This document shows, piece after piece, positions 43,576 through 56,151 of a DNA stretch of 64,000 nt. Origin of the DNA: Paramacrobiotus metropolitanus (taxonomy: Eukaryota > Tardigrada > Eutardigrada > Parachela > Macrobiotidae). The position numbers and the translations under genes are program-made. The stretch's first letter is position 1. The number at the start of each line of letters is the position of its first letter. Location: assembly GCF_019649055.1 (NCBI RefSeq), contig NW_026570359.1:62001-126000 (forward strand). Reading direction: 5' to 3'. A model generated the notes under the pieces. It searched no databases. It was not told where the DNA came from and saw only the letters and a list, made by a program, of their open reading frames with translations.

Positions 43576-45848
43576 ACAAGTATCGGTCGCGCTAGCGCGC
43601 GACCAGTTGTGTTCGAGGTATGGAAGAAAGAAAGAAAGAAAGAAATTACAAAATGTACATACTTCGCACAGCAATAAAACAGATTTTGAGAAATATTTTA
43701 AATGTAAAGCCTCAGCGAGGTCAGCTAAGAAAATATTTTCAACATGTAGAAATGCTGACAGCTTTCAAGCTTACCGGTTGAATTCGACCAGTTTTATAGA
43801 AATTGTCATCACCTCGTAATTTTTCTTTTTGTTTGTCTTTTTCACGTTTTTTATGTAACTTTATATTGCCGATCTAGCCAACTCAAAACTTCAGTTTTTT
43901 GGTACGACGGATGTAAATGGAAATTAACAGAATTAATGAAAACTGTGGGAAACAATTAACAGTTGCTCAAGTGTCAAGGTGACCTCGCAGGATTCATCTT
44001 TAGCTACTAATTGCAAGATTTTCAGCCACTCAGTCAAACTATTTAGTATAAAATAAAATACGTACATATTTATTAGATTTAGGGGTTGGTGAATACCCAA
44101 GCTACCAGCAGTATTAAAGAGAATCATAGGTCAATAAATACATGTACCCAAGCTACCACCAGTACTGCAGAGCAACGTAGGTTAGTGAATACCCAAACTA
44201 CCACCAGTAGCACAAAGCCGCTACGTGAGTGAATACGGTAAACGGGTTGCGGGCCGGCTTTTAGATATTTAGAAATTTAGATATATAATAGAACAGATGC
44301 TTTAGCTCGTGAGATATTGAGATACTCAGATTTCTAGATATTTTTATAATTTCGAAACTCTGGAGACTCAAAAAATCAGAGGTAACGGCCCAGTGCAGCT
44401 GGGCCGAGCCGAAATATTTAGAAATATTTCAAAATTTTGGAAATGTAAAAGCTTTTGAGCCGACTTTGGAAAATTTATGGTTGAGGTATTCGAACGGATT
44501 TAAAAACATCTTAAAGTTCCAAGAATTTAAACAAATAAAATTATAAGTTTGATGTAATAAAAGTACTAAATAAATTATAAGTACTAAAATTATAAGTCAG
44601 TAAGTTAAGTAAGTAAGTAATAAACTATAATTAGCAAGTAATGTAATAAATTATAAGTTTTGATGTAATAAAATATAAGTTGTACCTTGAACGTAAAACT
44701 GCGTTACACGTGCAGCAGCAATTCTCCTACATTTAAAAATATGGGTTGCTAGATACAAAATATATACTCCCACAACCATGTATCTAGAACTTTCTAGGAG
44801 CTAACAACATTAATTTAGGTACTACAACGTACGTATCTATATTACTAAATTTAAGTACTACAACTTTCAAAAATTCATGATACGCCGGCGATTAAGTGAT
44901 AAGTACTGTGGGTACTAGATACCGTACTACTACTTACTGCAACCTAGCAAAGTACTACTACACTGCTACATTTAAGTACAGTACTACTACCTTTAAGTAC
45001 TAACAACATTTAAGTACTACAGCTTTTAAAAATGTTTTTAGACCTTCTTCAAAACTTGAGATTTTTTTAGAGATAAAGGTAGGAACGTTTGTGCGATGCT
45101 CTATTTTATAAAATTATCAACTTATTGAAAAAATCAATCCTGATTTAGGAGATAATTTTCGAAAAATAAGGACGTAAGGATATGTAATGTAACAAGTATC
45201 GGTCGCGCTAGCGCGCGACCAGTTGTGTTTGAGGTATGGAAGAATGAAAGAAATACAAAATATACTTCGTAAAGCAATAAAAAAGATTTTGAGAAATATT
45301 TCAAATATAAAACCCAGCGAGGCCAGCTACGAAAATATTTTAAACATTTGAAAATGCGGAATTTTTTCAAGCTTTCCGGTTAAATTCGACCATTTTCTGA
45401 AAACCGTGAAAGCCCCCGTAAGTTTTTCTTTTTCTCATGGTTCTTTATCGCGTTTTTAATGTAACTTTATATCACCGATCTAACGAACTGAAGACTTGAA
45501 CTTTTTGGTACCACAGAAAATATTTTAACGATGATAAAATGGATTGAGTGGGGTTATATATCTGCACACGATGCCCATAAAATACCATTTTTTTAGCGCA
45601 GAATTAATGGAAACTTGCGGGGAACAGTTAACGGTCGCCCAAGGTGTCCTTGCAGGCTGCATCTGTAGATACTAATTGTAAGATTTTGTCAGCCATCAGT
45701 CAAGCTCTCTAGTATTTATTAAAATAAAATTAATATATGTTTATTAGATTTCGAGGTTAGTGAATGCCCAAGCTACCATCAGTACCACAGAGCCGCCATG
45801 TGATTGAATACGGTAAACGGGCCGCGGGCCGGCTTTTAGATATTTAAA

Positions 45849-47911
45849 GGCTTCGTCCCTTTTCTAAAGCGTATCTCGTTGCAATACAGCACCGTATCTA
45901 GTTTCGCTACAGTACAAAAATGGGACACTATTTGGTGCGCACCACCAAGATGCAGCACAGGCTACGCATATCGAAACTGGGCTCGCTCTCCGTTTCCTGT
46001 ATCGAACCTTCAGCTTTGGCTCCGTATCGCTGTATTTGCGTCCCATCGCGTCGATCACATATCGCTTTGTTTACCAGTTTTTTTGTGCTCTCGTGGGTTG
46101 TTGGAAGAATTCTTGTGCTGCTTTTATGCCCTCATTCTAGTTAGTTCCTAGTCTGAATTGCAAAATGTTGTTCCCTGGATTGAAAGTTTTTGGCATCATT
46201 GTTCTTACTTTTTAGCTGGTGATGAGTCAGATCAGTCGCACCACCCGCGCAATTATTTGTTTTGGCCAGCATGCTGCAGTATAGTAATAGCGTTAGAGCA
46301 GCTACATAAGTACGTAGTACATACGGATCAAAATTTGCAAATTTAGATCTTCATTTTCCGAGCGCTCCTATTCAGTATTCAATGTGGTAAAGAATAGAAA
46401 CTAATTTCGTATTCGAAAACACACTCGGTCTGAATAATGGTTTTTCGAAACCGTTGTTTTTCGAAACCATTCCACTTCTCTGTAGCCGCATGATGTTGTA
46501 GTACTTAATTGTAGTTATATGGTATTATTTTTTATTGTTTTGAGCTGGTCACATTTCCTGTTTCCAATTTTTTGTGCATTCAGTTGGGTTTTAAAATAAT
46601 TAGAAATTTCATAAAATTTAAATAACTCACGAAAAGAAATCGTCACACAATGGCAATACTAAAAAATGCTTGCTCATCAACAAAAGATACCAGGAAAGCC
46701 ACCTCTGAGGTGGCTTCGCGTACCGTATCGTTTTTCTTTGTACAAAGGCCATTTCAAAAGTTTCTTTCCTATTTTGCCTGCGTGCCATTTCAAGTGATAT
46801 GCAAACGATATATTTTTTATTACGTAACATGTTCTCTGAGTTATCGAAGAAAAGAAAATTTTTAACTGTCGATGAAGAACTGCCCAGGTGAAAAATCATT
46901 TAGCCGGTGGTACTTCTGGCAGCCTAACCACTATCCTTCCAAAATTTCAGCTGTAATGTTGTCACTTCTCTCCTTCTCGATGGTTTTGAATAAAATTTAT
47001 AATAGTCAAGGCTTACTATGTACTTGTTATTTTCATGATCATGAATCATTTCCGAACTTTCACAAATTAAAATAATAAAATTGTTTTTACAGACATCCGT
47101 TTTTTTTGGTTTTCCGCTTTCCTGCTATTCCAAACTTCCAAATCTTTTCCACAATAAAAACTGTATCCTTGACCCACCTCAGCACAGACTGGCTATGATT
47201 CAGTTTATCGCTAACCTGTTTGCAACAAATTGTTTTCCGGGTTTATTAATATTTTTGCCGTCTGGAAACTGGCAAGCCTCATGTTTTGACAACTGGTCAC
47301 TAACACTTCCGATTTCCTTCTAAAAGCAGAAAGGGGCGAATCTTTTGATCTTAATTTGCACTGTAAAAGGAAGACTTCTGAACATAAAACCGTTTTGTGC
47401 TTCTTGAAGTTCGAACGGGAAAATGCTAAAATGTTACAATCTTGCGAGGAACCCGGAAGATAGGCTGCCAGACACCGCTGAAAGTCTTTTGGCGAATTTT
47501 CCCTTCCTCTTTGAACAGGACCAAGTTTAAATTTTTTAATAATCAGTTAGTAACTGGCATTAGTAAAAATATGGATGAAAAGGGCTAAGTGAGTTTGTGG
47601 GGTAGATAAAAAATAGGAAAGAAACTTTGGAATCGCCTTTGTATTTCAGGGTATGCGTAAAAGCGCGTAAAATTTTGGTTGATGTGAGACGCGGGGTTGG
47701 TACGGGTTCTGAGATGCGGTTCGCAGGATACCGTATCCGAGAGTTGTGGAAACGGGACGCCTTCGGATACGCAGCATACCCCGTCCCGAATCTTTGCACT
47801 GATAACCAGATACGCGAAGCGAGAACCGACATACCGTATCGCGTATCTCCTATTATGGGACGGTGGTGTCCTGTACCGTAGCTAGATTCGTTACAGATTG
47901 GGGACGAGGCC
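45849..47911. mobile_element. 2.06-kb insertion with short terminal inverted repeats in macro-unit 2
   Basis: The macro-repeat sequence is interrupted between AGATATTTA and ATATTTAGAAATTACAT. Ends are GGCTTCGTCCC on the left and, reverse-complemented, GGCCTCGTCCC on the right, with further loosely paired TATC-rich words. No transposase recognised. A 7-bp ATATTTA on both sides may include the target duplication. Confidence 0.55.
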
Positions 47912-47947
47912 TAATATTTAGAAATTACATATAAATTAGACAATTAA

Positions 47948-49033
47948 GGGATTTGGCCCGGCACATAGTACCAAATTCGGGTACATACACGGGAACTTTC
48001 GCTGTCGCGCAATCCTATACACTTTTTTGCATGGCTAGGTATGTACCTAATATTCATAACGGCTCTCATACTCATACTCATAAGTCATAACCCTACTCCT
48101 TTAATTCCGAATCCATACTCATAACGGCCCACATAATCATAATCATACTTTGGTCCTACCGGTCATCAGATTAATTTATTCATAATTATAGCTCATATCT
48201 TAACCATTACTCATGCTGGTGTGTCAAAATGTAATATGCAATTACAACTATGTGTTCATGTAAGTCTACTCAACCGTCCGCTTTCATCCACTCGTAAAAA
48301 TTATTTCATCTTAATTAGTAGCGAAAAAATATTTATTAGAAAATGGCTTCATTACAAAATGACTTCAGCAAACTTGAACTGAGTAACGAAAGCTAAGTAG
48401 TTTAATCTGCATATAAAAACTGAGCAAGAAAATCTACCATTGTCCACTTTCGTCCATTTTTTAAACTAGTGCTAATGATAAAAAAACCTGAAATGTTAAT
48501 GGGCTTACTACGTAGCTTCCACCAAACAAAAAGTGAACGGGCTGTTAACTTTTCATTTCCACAAAACTAAATTTCGACAAAAGCATCGTGTACACTGTAC
48601 AGCAATAGAACACAGGAAGAGTAATAACAGAGTTTAATTGTTGCTAGCCAGGATAAAAGCAGATATCAAAAAAAATTTTTAAAAAAATTCAAGAACGGTG
48701 CACAATTTGCGCAACAGCTATTACTACTTAGTGTCAATAATACGGTTTTTACGATTAATAAACAATATATAATGTTTTTACAAATAACATTAAGCGCAGT
48801 ACCGCACTGGTATGAGTAGCGGTAAAGGTTTGAGTTATGATTATGAACAAAAATATGATAACCGGTAGGATCAAAGTATGATTATGATTATGAAAGCCGT
48901 TTTGAGTATGAATTCTGAATTAGGAATAGGGTTATGAGTATGAGGACCGTTATGAGAATTAGGGTTTGGGAGCGCGACAGCGAAGTTGCCGTGGATACAT
49001 ACAAATTTGGTGCTATGTGCCGGGCCAAACCCC
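47948..49033. mobile_element. TTAA-flanked inverted-repeat element, macro-unit 2 (1086 bp)
   Basis: TTAA at 47944-47947 and 49034-49037. Ends GGGATTTGGCCCGGCACATA and, reverse-complemented, GGGGTTTGGCCCGGCACATA. Long arms of about 200 bp contain ACTCATA/TATGAGT words. Termini resemble the 6601-7283 family (GGCCCGGTACATGG ... GTACATGCACG). Confidence 0.82.
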
Positions 49034-49478
49034 TTAAGACCGCGAGATATTGAGGTACTCAGACATTTCTAGACATTTTTAAAAATTCGAAACTCTGGAG
49101 GCTCAGAAAATTAGAGGTATCGGTCGCGCTAGCGCGCGACCAGTTGTGTTTGAGGTATGGAAGTATGAAAGAAATACAAAATATACTTCGTATAGCAATA
49201 AAAAAAATTTTGAGGAATATTCCAAATATGAACCCAGCGAGGCCAGCTGCGGAAACATTTTAAACATGAAGAAATGCGGAATTTTTTCAAGCTTTCCGGT
49301 TAAATTCGACCATTTTCTGAAAACTGTAAAAGCCCCCGTAAGTTTTCCTTTTTTCATGGTTCTTTATCGCGTTTTTAATGTAACCTTATATTACAGATCT
49401 AACGAACTGAAAACTTGAATTTTTTGGTTCCACAGATAATATTTTTACGGTGATAAATGGATTGAGTGGGGTCATATA

Positions 49479-50588
49479 CAGGTCGATCACACCAAGTGTG
49501 GGCAGTTGCAAAAAATAAATTAAAAATATTTCTGTAAGTCGTTTTATTGCTTTTTCGGCATATTTCTAATAAAATTTTTTTTTGCGAATCCAGCACCATC
49601 AAAACTAATATCTTTTAATGTGCTAGTATGCAGCCGAGCGGTGTTTTTGGGGAAGGGGCAGCGTCAGTTTTTTTATGGTTGTAACTACCCTTGGGAAAAT
49701 CTCAGCGTTAAGATTGCTGCCTGGAGTTTTCTGGAAGTTATTGTACAGCCCCTAAGATGTTCGTTACGCGTTATTAGCAAAATCTTGCGTGATCAGTGGT
49801 CGAGGGGATCTCGAAGCAAAGGGCATCTCCCATAAACTTGTATGGTAGAAAGCACCTACCGAGAAATGTGGTTGCCTAGCGCAAGGAGCGGGGAATCTCA
49901 AACTAATAATTTCCATGAATTAGACATGGACTACCTGAGTTAATTTTGGGGTATCGACAAATATCTACAACACAGGAAAGGAGATATAAGTCCTGGACGA
50001 ATGGAGAAAAAAATTAATGAAGCGATGACTAAAAAAAGTCATGACTGCTGGAGAAAGTGAGCGGATTGGAACGTCTCGAGCCTTTTGTTTTGATGAAAAG
50101 TTTTAAGCGGACAGTGAACACTTTCTCAACGTGATTTTGTCAAGAATGCACATTTGAGACACTCCATGGCTGCACTGAGACGGCGGAAGTGGGGTTGCCC
50201 ACCCTTTTAACGGTGCCCGAACTGACTCTGCAAAAGTCAGGCGGGTTTGGTGAAACTCGGTTCATGGCAGGCATGTTTCGCAAGAGTATTGACTGGGCAA
50301 CAGCCCAAACTTATCACTGTAGCGATAAGACGTCAACGAAAGCTCTAAACAAATTTAAAGTCGGAAGACTGCAACCACGGCCGATGGGTCAAGCCCCATT
50401 TGCAAGACGGTCGGAAACAATTTCGATATCACTGGGATTCGAAACACGTTCTCAACAGGGCGATTCAAGTGCAAAACATGTTAGACACATGCTGCAACCA
50501 TGTTAAAATGAAATAATTATTTATTTGTTGACGGCTGACATTTTATAATTTTTTTGAAAAACTGCAAACACTTGGCGCGATCGACCTG
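49479..50588. mobile_element. Tc1/mariner-type relic in macro-unit 3, 1110 bp
   Basis: TA on both sides (49477-49478, 50589-50590). Ends CAGGTCGATCACACCAAGTG and, reverse-complemented, CAGGTCGATCGCGCCAAGTG. The macro-repeat sequence continues correctly across the site (GTCATATA then TCTGTACACGATGCCC). It shares internal sequence and length with the 15232-16347 element. The 105-codon frame at 50189-50506 has no recognised domain. Confidence 0.8.
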
Positions 50589-50977
50589 TATCTGTACACG
50601 ATGCCCATAAAATACCATTTTTCAGCGCAGAATTTATGGAAACTTGCGGGAGCAGTTAACGGTCGCCCAAGGTGTACTCGCAGGCTGCATCTTTAGATAC
50701 TAATTATAAGATTTTTCAGCCATCAGTCAAGCTCTTCAGTATTTATTAAAATAAAATAAATACATGTTTATTAGATTTCGAGGTTAGTGAATGCCCAAGC
50801 TACCACCAGTATCACAGAGCCGCCATGTGAGTGAATACGGTAAACGGGCCGCGGGCCGGCTTTTAGATACTTAGAAATTACATATAAATACTTAGAAATA
50901 CTAGAATAATATTAGAATTACTACATATAAATACTTAGTAATACTTATAAATTACATATAAATTATTAGACAATTAA

Positions 50978-52072
50978 GGGATTTGGCCCGGTACATAGTA
51001 CCAAATTCGGGTAAATACACGGGAACTTCCGCTGTCGCGCAATCCTAAACACTTTTTTGCATGGCTAGCCAGGCTAGGTATGTACCTAATATTCATAACG
51101 GCTCTCATACTCATACTCATAATCCTACTTCTAATTCCGAATTCATACTCATAACGGCCCTTATAATCATAATCATACTTTGGTCCTACCGGTGATCATA
51201 TTAATTTATTTATAATTATTGCTCATATCTTAACCATTACTCATGCTGGTGTGTCAAAAATGTAATATTCAATTACAACCATGTGTTCATGTAAGTCTAC
51301 TCAACCGCCCGCTTTCGTCCACTCGTAAAAATTATTTCATCTGAATTAGTAGCGAAAAAATATTTATTAGAAAATGGCTTCATTACAAAATGGCTTCAGT
51401 AAACTTGAACTGAGTAACGAAAGCTAAGTAATTTAATCTGCATATAAAAACTGAGCTAGAAAATCTACCGTTGTCCACTTTCGTCCATTTTTTAAACTAG
51501 TGTTAATGAAAAAAAACCTGAAATGTTAATGGGCTTATTACGTAGCTTCCACCAAACAAAAAGTGAATGGGCCGTTAACTATTCATTTCCACAAAACTAA
51601 ATTTCGACAAAAGCATCGTGCACACTGTAAAGCAATGGAACACAGGAACAGTAATAACGCAGTTTGCTACCCAGGACAAAAGCAGATATCAAAAAAAATT
51701 TTTTTTTAAAATTCAAGAACGGTGCACAATTTGCGCAACAGCTATTAAAACTTAGTGTCAATATTACGGTTTTTACGATTAATAAATACTATAATGCTTT
51801 TACTAATAACATTAAGCGCAGTAGCGCACTGGTATGAGTAGCGGTAAAGGTTTGAGTTATGAATATGAACAAAAATATGATAACCAGTAGGATCAAAGTA
51901 TAATTATGATTATGAAAGCATTTTTGAGTAGGGATTCTGAATTAGAAATAGGGTTATGAGTACGAGGACCGTTATGAGGATTAGGGTTAAGGAGCGCGCG
52001 ACAGCGCAAGTTGTCGTGGATATATAGTATATACAAATTTGGTGCTATGTAGTATGTACCGGGCCAAATCCC
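50978..52072. mobile_element. TTAA-flanked inverted-repeat element, macro-unit 3 (1095 bp)
   Basis: TTAA at 50974-50977 and 52073-52076. Near-identical to 47948-49033 and in the same flanking context (ATAAATTA ... TTAGACAATTAA), so it was duplicated together with the macro-unit rather than inserted again. Confidence 0.82.
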
Positions 52073-52145
52073 TTAAGACCGCGAGATACTGAGGTACTCC
52101 GACATTTCTAGACATTTTTAAAATTTCAAAACTCTGGAGGCTAAA

Positions 52146-52559
52146 AGTTGCCGTGGATACATACAATTGCTAGCCAGGACAAAAGCAGATATCAAAAAAA
52201 ATTTTTAAAAAAATTCAAGAACGGTGCACAATTTGCGCAACAGCTATTACTACTTAGTGTCAATAATACGGTTTTTACGATTAATAAACAATATATAATG
52301 TTTTTACTAATAACATTAAGCGCAGTACCGCACTGGTATGAGTAGCGGTAAAGGTTTGAGTTATGATTATGAACAAAAATATGATAACCGGTAGGATCAA
52401 AGTATGAGTATGATTATGAAAGCCGTTTTGAGTATGAATTCTGAATTAGGAATAGGGTTATGAGTATGAGGACCGTTATGAGAATTAGGGTTTGGGAGCG
52501 CGACAGCGAAGTTGCCGTGGATACATACAAATTTGGTGCTATGTACCGGGCCAAACCCC
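52146..52559. repeat. Partial right-half copy of the same TTAA element
   Basis: Matches the right half of 47948-49033 from TTGCTAGCCAGGA(C/T)AAAAGC to GCCAAACCCCTTAA. It begins with a misplaced GTTGCCGTGGATACATACAA, which normally lies near the right end, so it looks like a recombination product. Confidence 0.7.
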
Positions 52560-52877
52560 TTAAGACCGCGAGATATTGAGGTACTCAGACATTTCTAGAC
52601 ATTTTTAAAAATTCGAAACTCTGGAGGCTCAGAAAATTAGAGGTAACGGCCCCGCTGCGCGGGGCCGAGTCGAAATATTTAGAAATTCTGGAAATGTAAA
52701 AGCTTTGAAGCCGACTTTGGAAAAATTAATAGTTATTTTGAGGTATTCGAACATGTTTTAAAAACATGGTAAAGGTTTCAAAAATTTAAGAAAGTTATAA
52801 TTTTGATGGAATTGACAATTTAAATAACATACACAGATCTGTAGTTTAGGTTGCTAAGCTGCGAAACAGACTACAAC

Positions 52878-52965
52878 AGTACTACAACAATACAGTACAG
52901 TACAGTACAGTACAGTACTACAACTGTAATACAGTACAGTATACAGTACTGTAATACAGCTTTTA
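52878..52965. repeat. CAGTA microsatellite
   Basis: Runs of CAGTA/CAGTACTA words (ACAGTACAGTACAGTACAGT), within the tail of macro-unit 3. Confidence 0.8.
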
Positions 52966-53798
52966 ATATTGTATTAATACGCTGGCGATGAAGTGATAGT
53001 AGTACTACATTTAATTGCTACAACTTGCGTACTGAGTACTGTAAAGTACTCATTCATTGCCAAAATAAGTAATTTAATTAGTAGTACAGTACCTTTAAGT
53101 ACTAACAACATTTTAAGTACTGTACTGCAACATTTAAAAATTTTTTAAGAACTGCTTTAAAACTGATAATTTTTTTAAAGATAAAGGTAGGAACGTTTGT
53201 GTGATGCTCAATTTTATAAAAATAATAACTTTTTGAAAAGGTCAATGTTGATTTAGGAGATAATTTCCAAAACTAACAACTTTTAAGTACTAAAAACCCT
53301 TAAGTACTACAACTTTTAAAAATTTTATTTAGACTTTCTCCAAAACTTAAGATTTTTTAAAGATAATGGTAGGAACGTTTGTGTGATGCTGTATTTTATG
53401 AAATTAATAACTTCTTGAAAAAATCAATGTTCATTTAGGAGATAATTTCCAAAAAATAAGGACGTAAGGATATATGAATCTATTGATAACAAGTATCGGT
53501 CGCGCTAGCGCGCGACCAGTTGTGTTCAAGGTATGGAAGAATGAAAGAAATTACAAAATATACTTCGTACAGCTATAAAATATTTCAATTAGAAAACCCC
53601 ATCGAGGCCAGCTACGAAAATATTTTAAACATGTAGAAATGCGGACAGCTTTCAAGCTTTCCGGTTAAAATCGATCAGTTTATGAAAACTGTAATAATCT
53701 CCGTAACTTTCTTTTTGTTTTTCTTTCTTATATTTTCAGTGTAACTTTATATTACTGATCTAGCCAACTCAAAACTTGAATTTTTGGTACGACAGATA

Positions 53799-54282
53799 GG
53801 GCAGTGTGCGCTAAGCTCCAAAACCGATTAAGAAACCGATCCGATGCTTTTTCATCCTGACTCAAGCGACCGCACCTCCCGAATGCGTCTATTGGACAAT
53901 CCGAAACACTTGCGGTTGCACAAAATCTTAATCGCAACCGGTTGAGCAAAAGCGATTAAGAAATTTTCGGAATTTTCTTAATCGGTAAAAGTCTTAATCG
54001 CTTAGCGGTTATTCTGGGGTTATTTCGCTAGCAGTTACGATGTTTGACAGCCTAACTAGGGATACTGATCCGGGGTGCTTTTTGGGGGTCCATATTGCCG
54101 AATTTGCTATTTGACTCCTTAAAATTTTCGTATCGCTTGATTTTTTAATCAGTTTTGAGCACCTGTGATGTTAAATCGACTAATAAACCGATTAAAAACC
54201 CGAGCGATTAAGAAATTTTCTGGAGAAAATGTCTTAATAGGATTCGTAATCGCTACCGAAGATGCTTAGCGCACGTGCCCCA
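53799..54282. mobile_element. 484-bp TA-flanked element rich in CGATTAAG
   Basis: TA at 53797-53798 and 54283-54284. Ends GGGCAGTGTGCGCTAAGC and, reverse-complemented, TGGGGCACGTGCGCTAAGC. CGATTAAG or its complement CTTAATCG occurs repeatedly inside (for example 53827, 53931, 53956, 53979, 54207). The macro-repeat resumes across the junction. It is a MITE with a TA target. Confidence 0.75.
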
Positions 54283-56151
54283 TAGTATTTAAGCGGTGAT
54301 AAAATGGATGGCGTGGGATCGGTGCCCATAAAACACCATTCAGCCGATATTTCGGCGCAGAATTAATGAAACTTTTGGGAAACAATAACTAGTTGCTCAA
54401 CGTGACCTCGCAGACTGCATCTTTAGCTACTAACTGCTACATTTTCAGCCATTCAGCCAGCTGTTCAGCATTTATTAAAATAAATTAAATACATATTTAT
54501 TAGATTTAGAGGTTAGTGAATACCCGAGCTGCCATCAGTATTACAAAGAAACGTAGGTTTGTGAGTGCCCAAGCTACCACCAAAACCACAGAGCCGCTAC
54601 GTTAGTGAATACAGTAAACGGGCCGCGGGCCGGCTCTTAGATGTTTATGAATTAGATACTCGTATAATTTGGACACTTTAGACCGTGAGATATTGAGGTA
54701 CTAAGATTTCCAGATATTTCAGCGCAGAATTAATGGAAACCTGTGGGAAACAATTAATAGTTGCTCAAAGTGACCTCGCAGACTGCATCTTTAGCTACTA
54801 ACTGCAAGATTTTCAGCCATTCAGCCAGCTGTTCAGTATTTAATAAAATAAATCAAATACATATTTATTAGATTTAGAGGTTAGTGGATACCTAAGCTGC
54901 CGCCAGTATTACAAAGTAACGTAGGTCAGCGGATTCCCAAGCTACCACCAGTCACAGAGCCGCTACGTTAGTGAATACAGTAAACGGGCCGCGGGCCGGC
55001 TCTTAGACATTTGGGAATTAGATACTCGTATAAATTAGACACTTTAGACCGTGAGATATTGAGGTACTAAGTTTCCAGATACTTTTAAAATGTAGAAACT
55101 CTGGAGGCTAAAATATTTAGAGGTAACGGCCCCGCTGCGCGGGGCCGAGTCGAAATATTTAGAACTTCTTGGAATGTGAAAGCTTTAAAGCCGACTTTGG
55201 AAGAATTTATACTGTAGTTATTTTGAGGTAATCGAACGAATTTAAGAACGTCTTAAAGGTTTCAAGAATTAGAAAAAATAAAATTATGTTTGATGTAATT
55301 GGCAATTTCAAAAAACTATTGTTTAGGTTGCTAAGTTGCGAACTCTCTAGAAGCTAACAGCATTTCAGTACTACAACTTACGTACTTAGTACTACATTTA
55401 AGTACTAACAACATTTTAATACTACATTCATGAGTACGCCGGCGATTACGTGTAAGTACCACATTTAATTACAGTACTGTACTACAACCTAACCATAAGT
55501 AAAGTACTACTACACTGCCACATTTAAGTACTACAACGTGTAAGTACTAACAACCCTTAAGTACTACAACTTTTAAAAATTTTTTTAGAACTTCTCCAAA
55601 ACTTAAGATTTTTTTAAAGATAGAGGTAGGAACGTTTATGCGATGCTCTATTTTATAAAATTAATAACTTATTGAAAAAATCAATATTGATTTAGGAGAT
55701 AATTTCCAAAACTAACAACCTTTAAGTACCAACATCCCTTAAGTACTACAACTTTTAAAATTTTTTTAGACCCTCTCCAAAACTTAGGATTTTTTTAAAC
55801 GTAAAGGTAGGAACGTTTGTGCGATGCTTTATTTTATAAAATTATCAACTTATTGAAAAAATCAATCTTCATTTAGGAGATAATTTCCAAAAAATGAGGA
55901 CGTAAGGATATATGAATCTATTGATAATGACGGTTGTAGTTAACTACAAAGGACATACCAAAAGTAAGTTTCCCTATTTTATAACTTCCGATGGAAAACG
56001 GCCAGCTGTGAGTGTGATACATCAGTGTCGAGAATGGTCAGTGGTGTAATGACTCATACACTTTGGGCAAGCCTGCTACCCACTGGCTATTTATCGCATT
56101 TATTTTTCGCCAGTCACTGTTGCAAAGCCTCGCACTCGCATGTATTTCGAC

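Larger units (their letters stand above)
43578..55935. repeat. 12.4-kb array of four related non-coding macro-repeat units
   Basis: Units start with ATCGGTCGCGCTAGCGCGCG near 43580, 45196, 49119 and 53492. Each has the 5' module of about 330 bp (hairpin GGTCGCGC/GCGCGACC, TTGTGTTCGAGGTATGGAAG, TAACTTTATATT). Next is a middle module with GCAGAATTAATGGAAAC ... ACGGGCCGCGGGCCGGCT (43923, 45596, 50630, 54355 and 54721). Units 1, 3 and 4 then have a tail with GGCCCCGCTGCGCGGGGCC-type hairpins, AGTACTACAAC words and GACGTAAGGATATATG. Different units carry different nested elements. No coding frame is conserved between units, so ORFs here are chance. Confidence 0.85.

Noticed and set aside
43626-43648. 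GAAA microsatellite as a feature of interest
   Set aside because: Short simple repeat within the macro-repeat 5' module, of no special note.
46627-46899. Possible transposase remnant inside the 2.06-kb insertion
   Set aside because: Short frames on both strands there contain no catalytic motif I can identify.
45134-49418. Similar 78-90-codon frames at 45134-45370, 49103-49357 and 49146-49418
   Set aside because: They recur only because the macro-repeat 5' module recurs; frames are not kept in all units and lack protein character.
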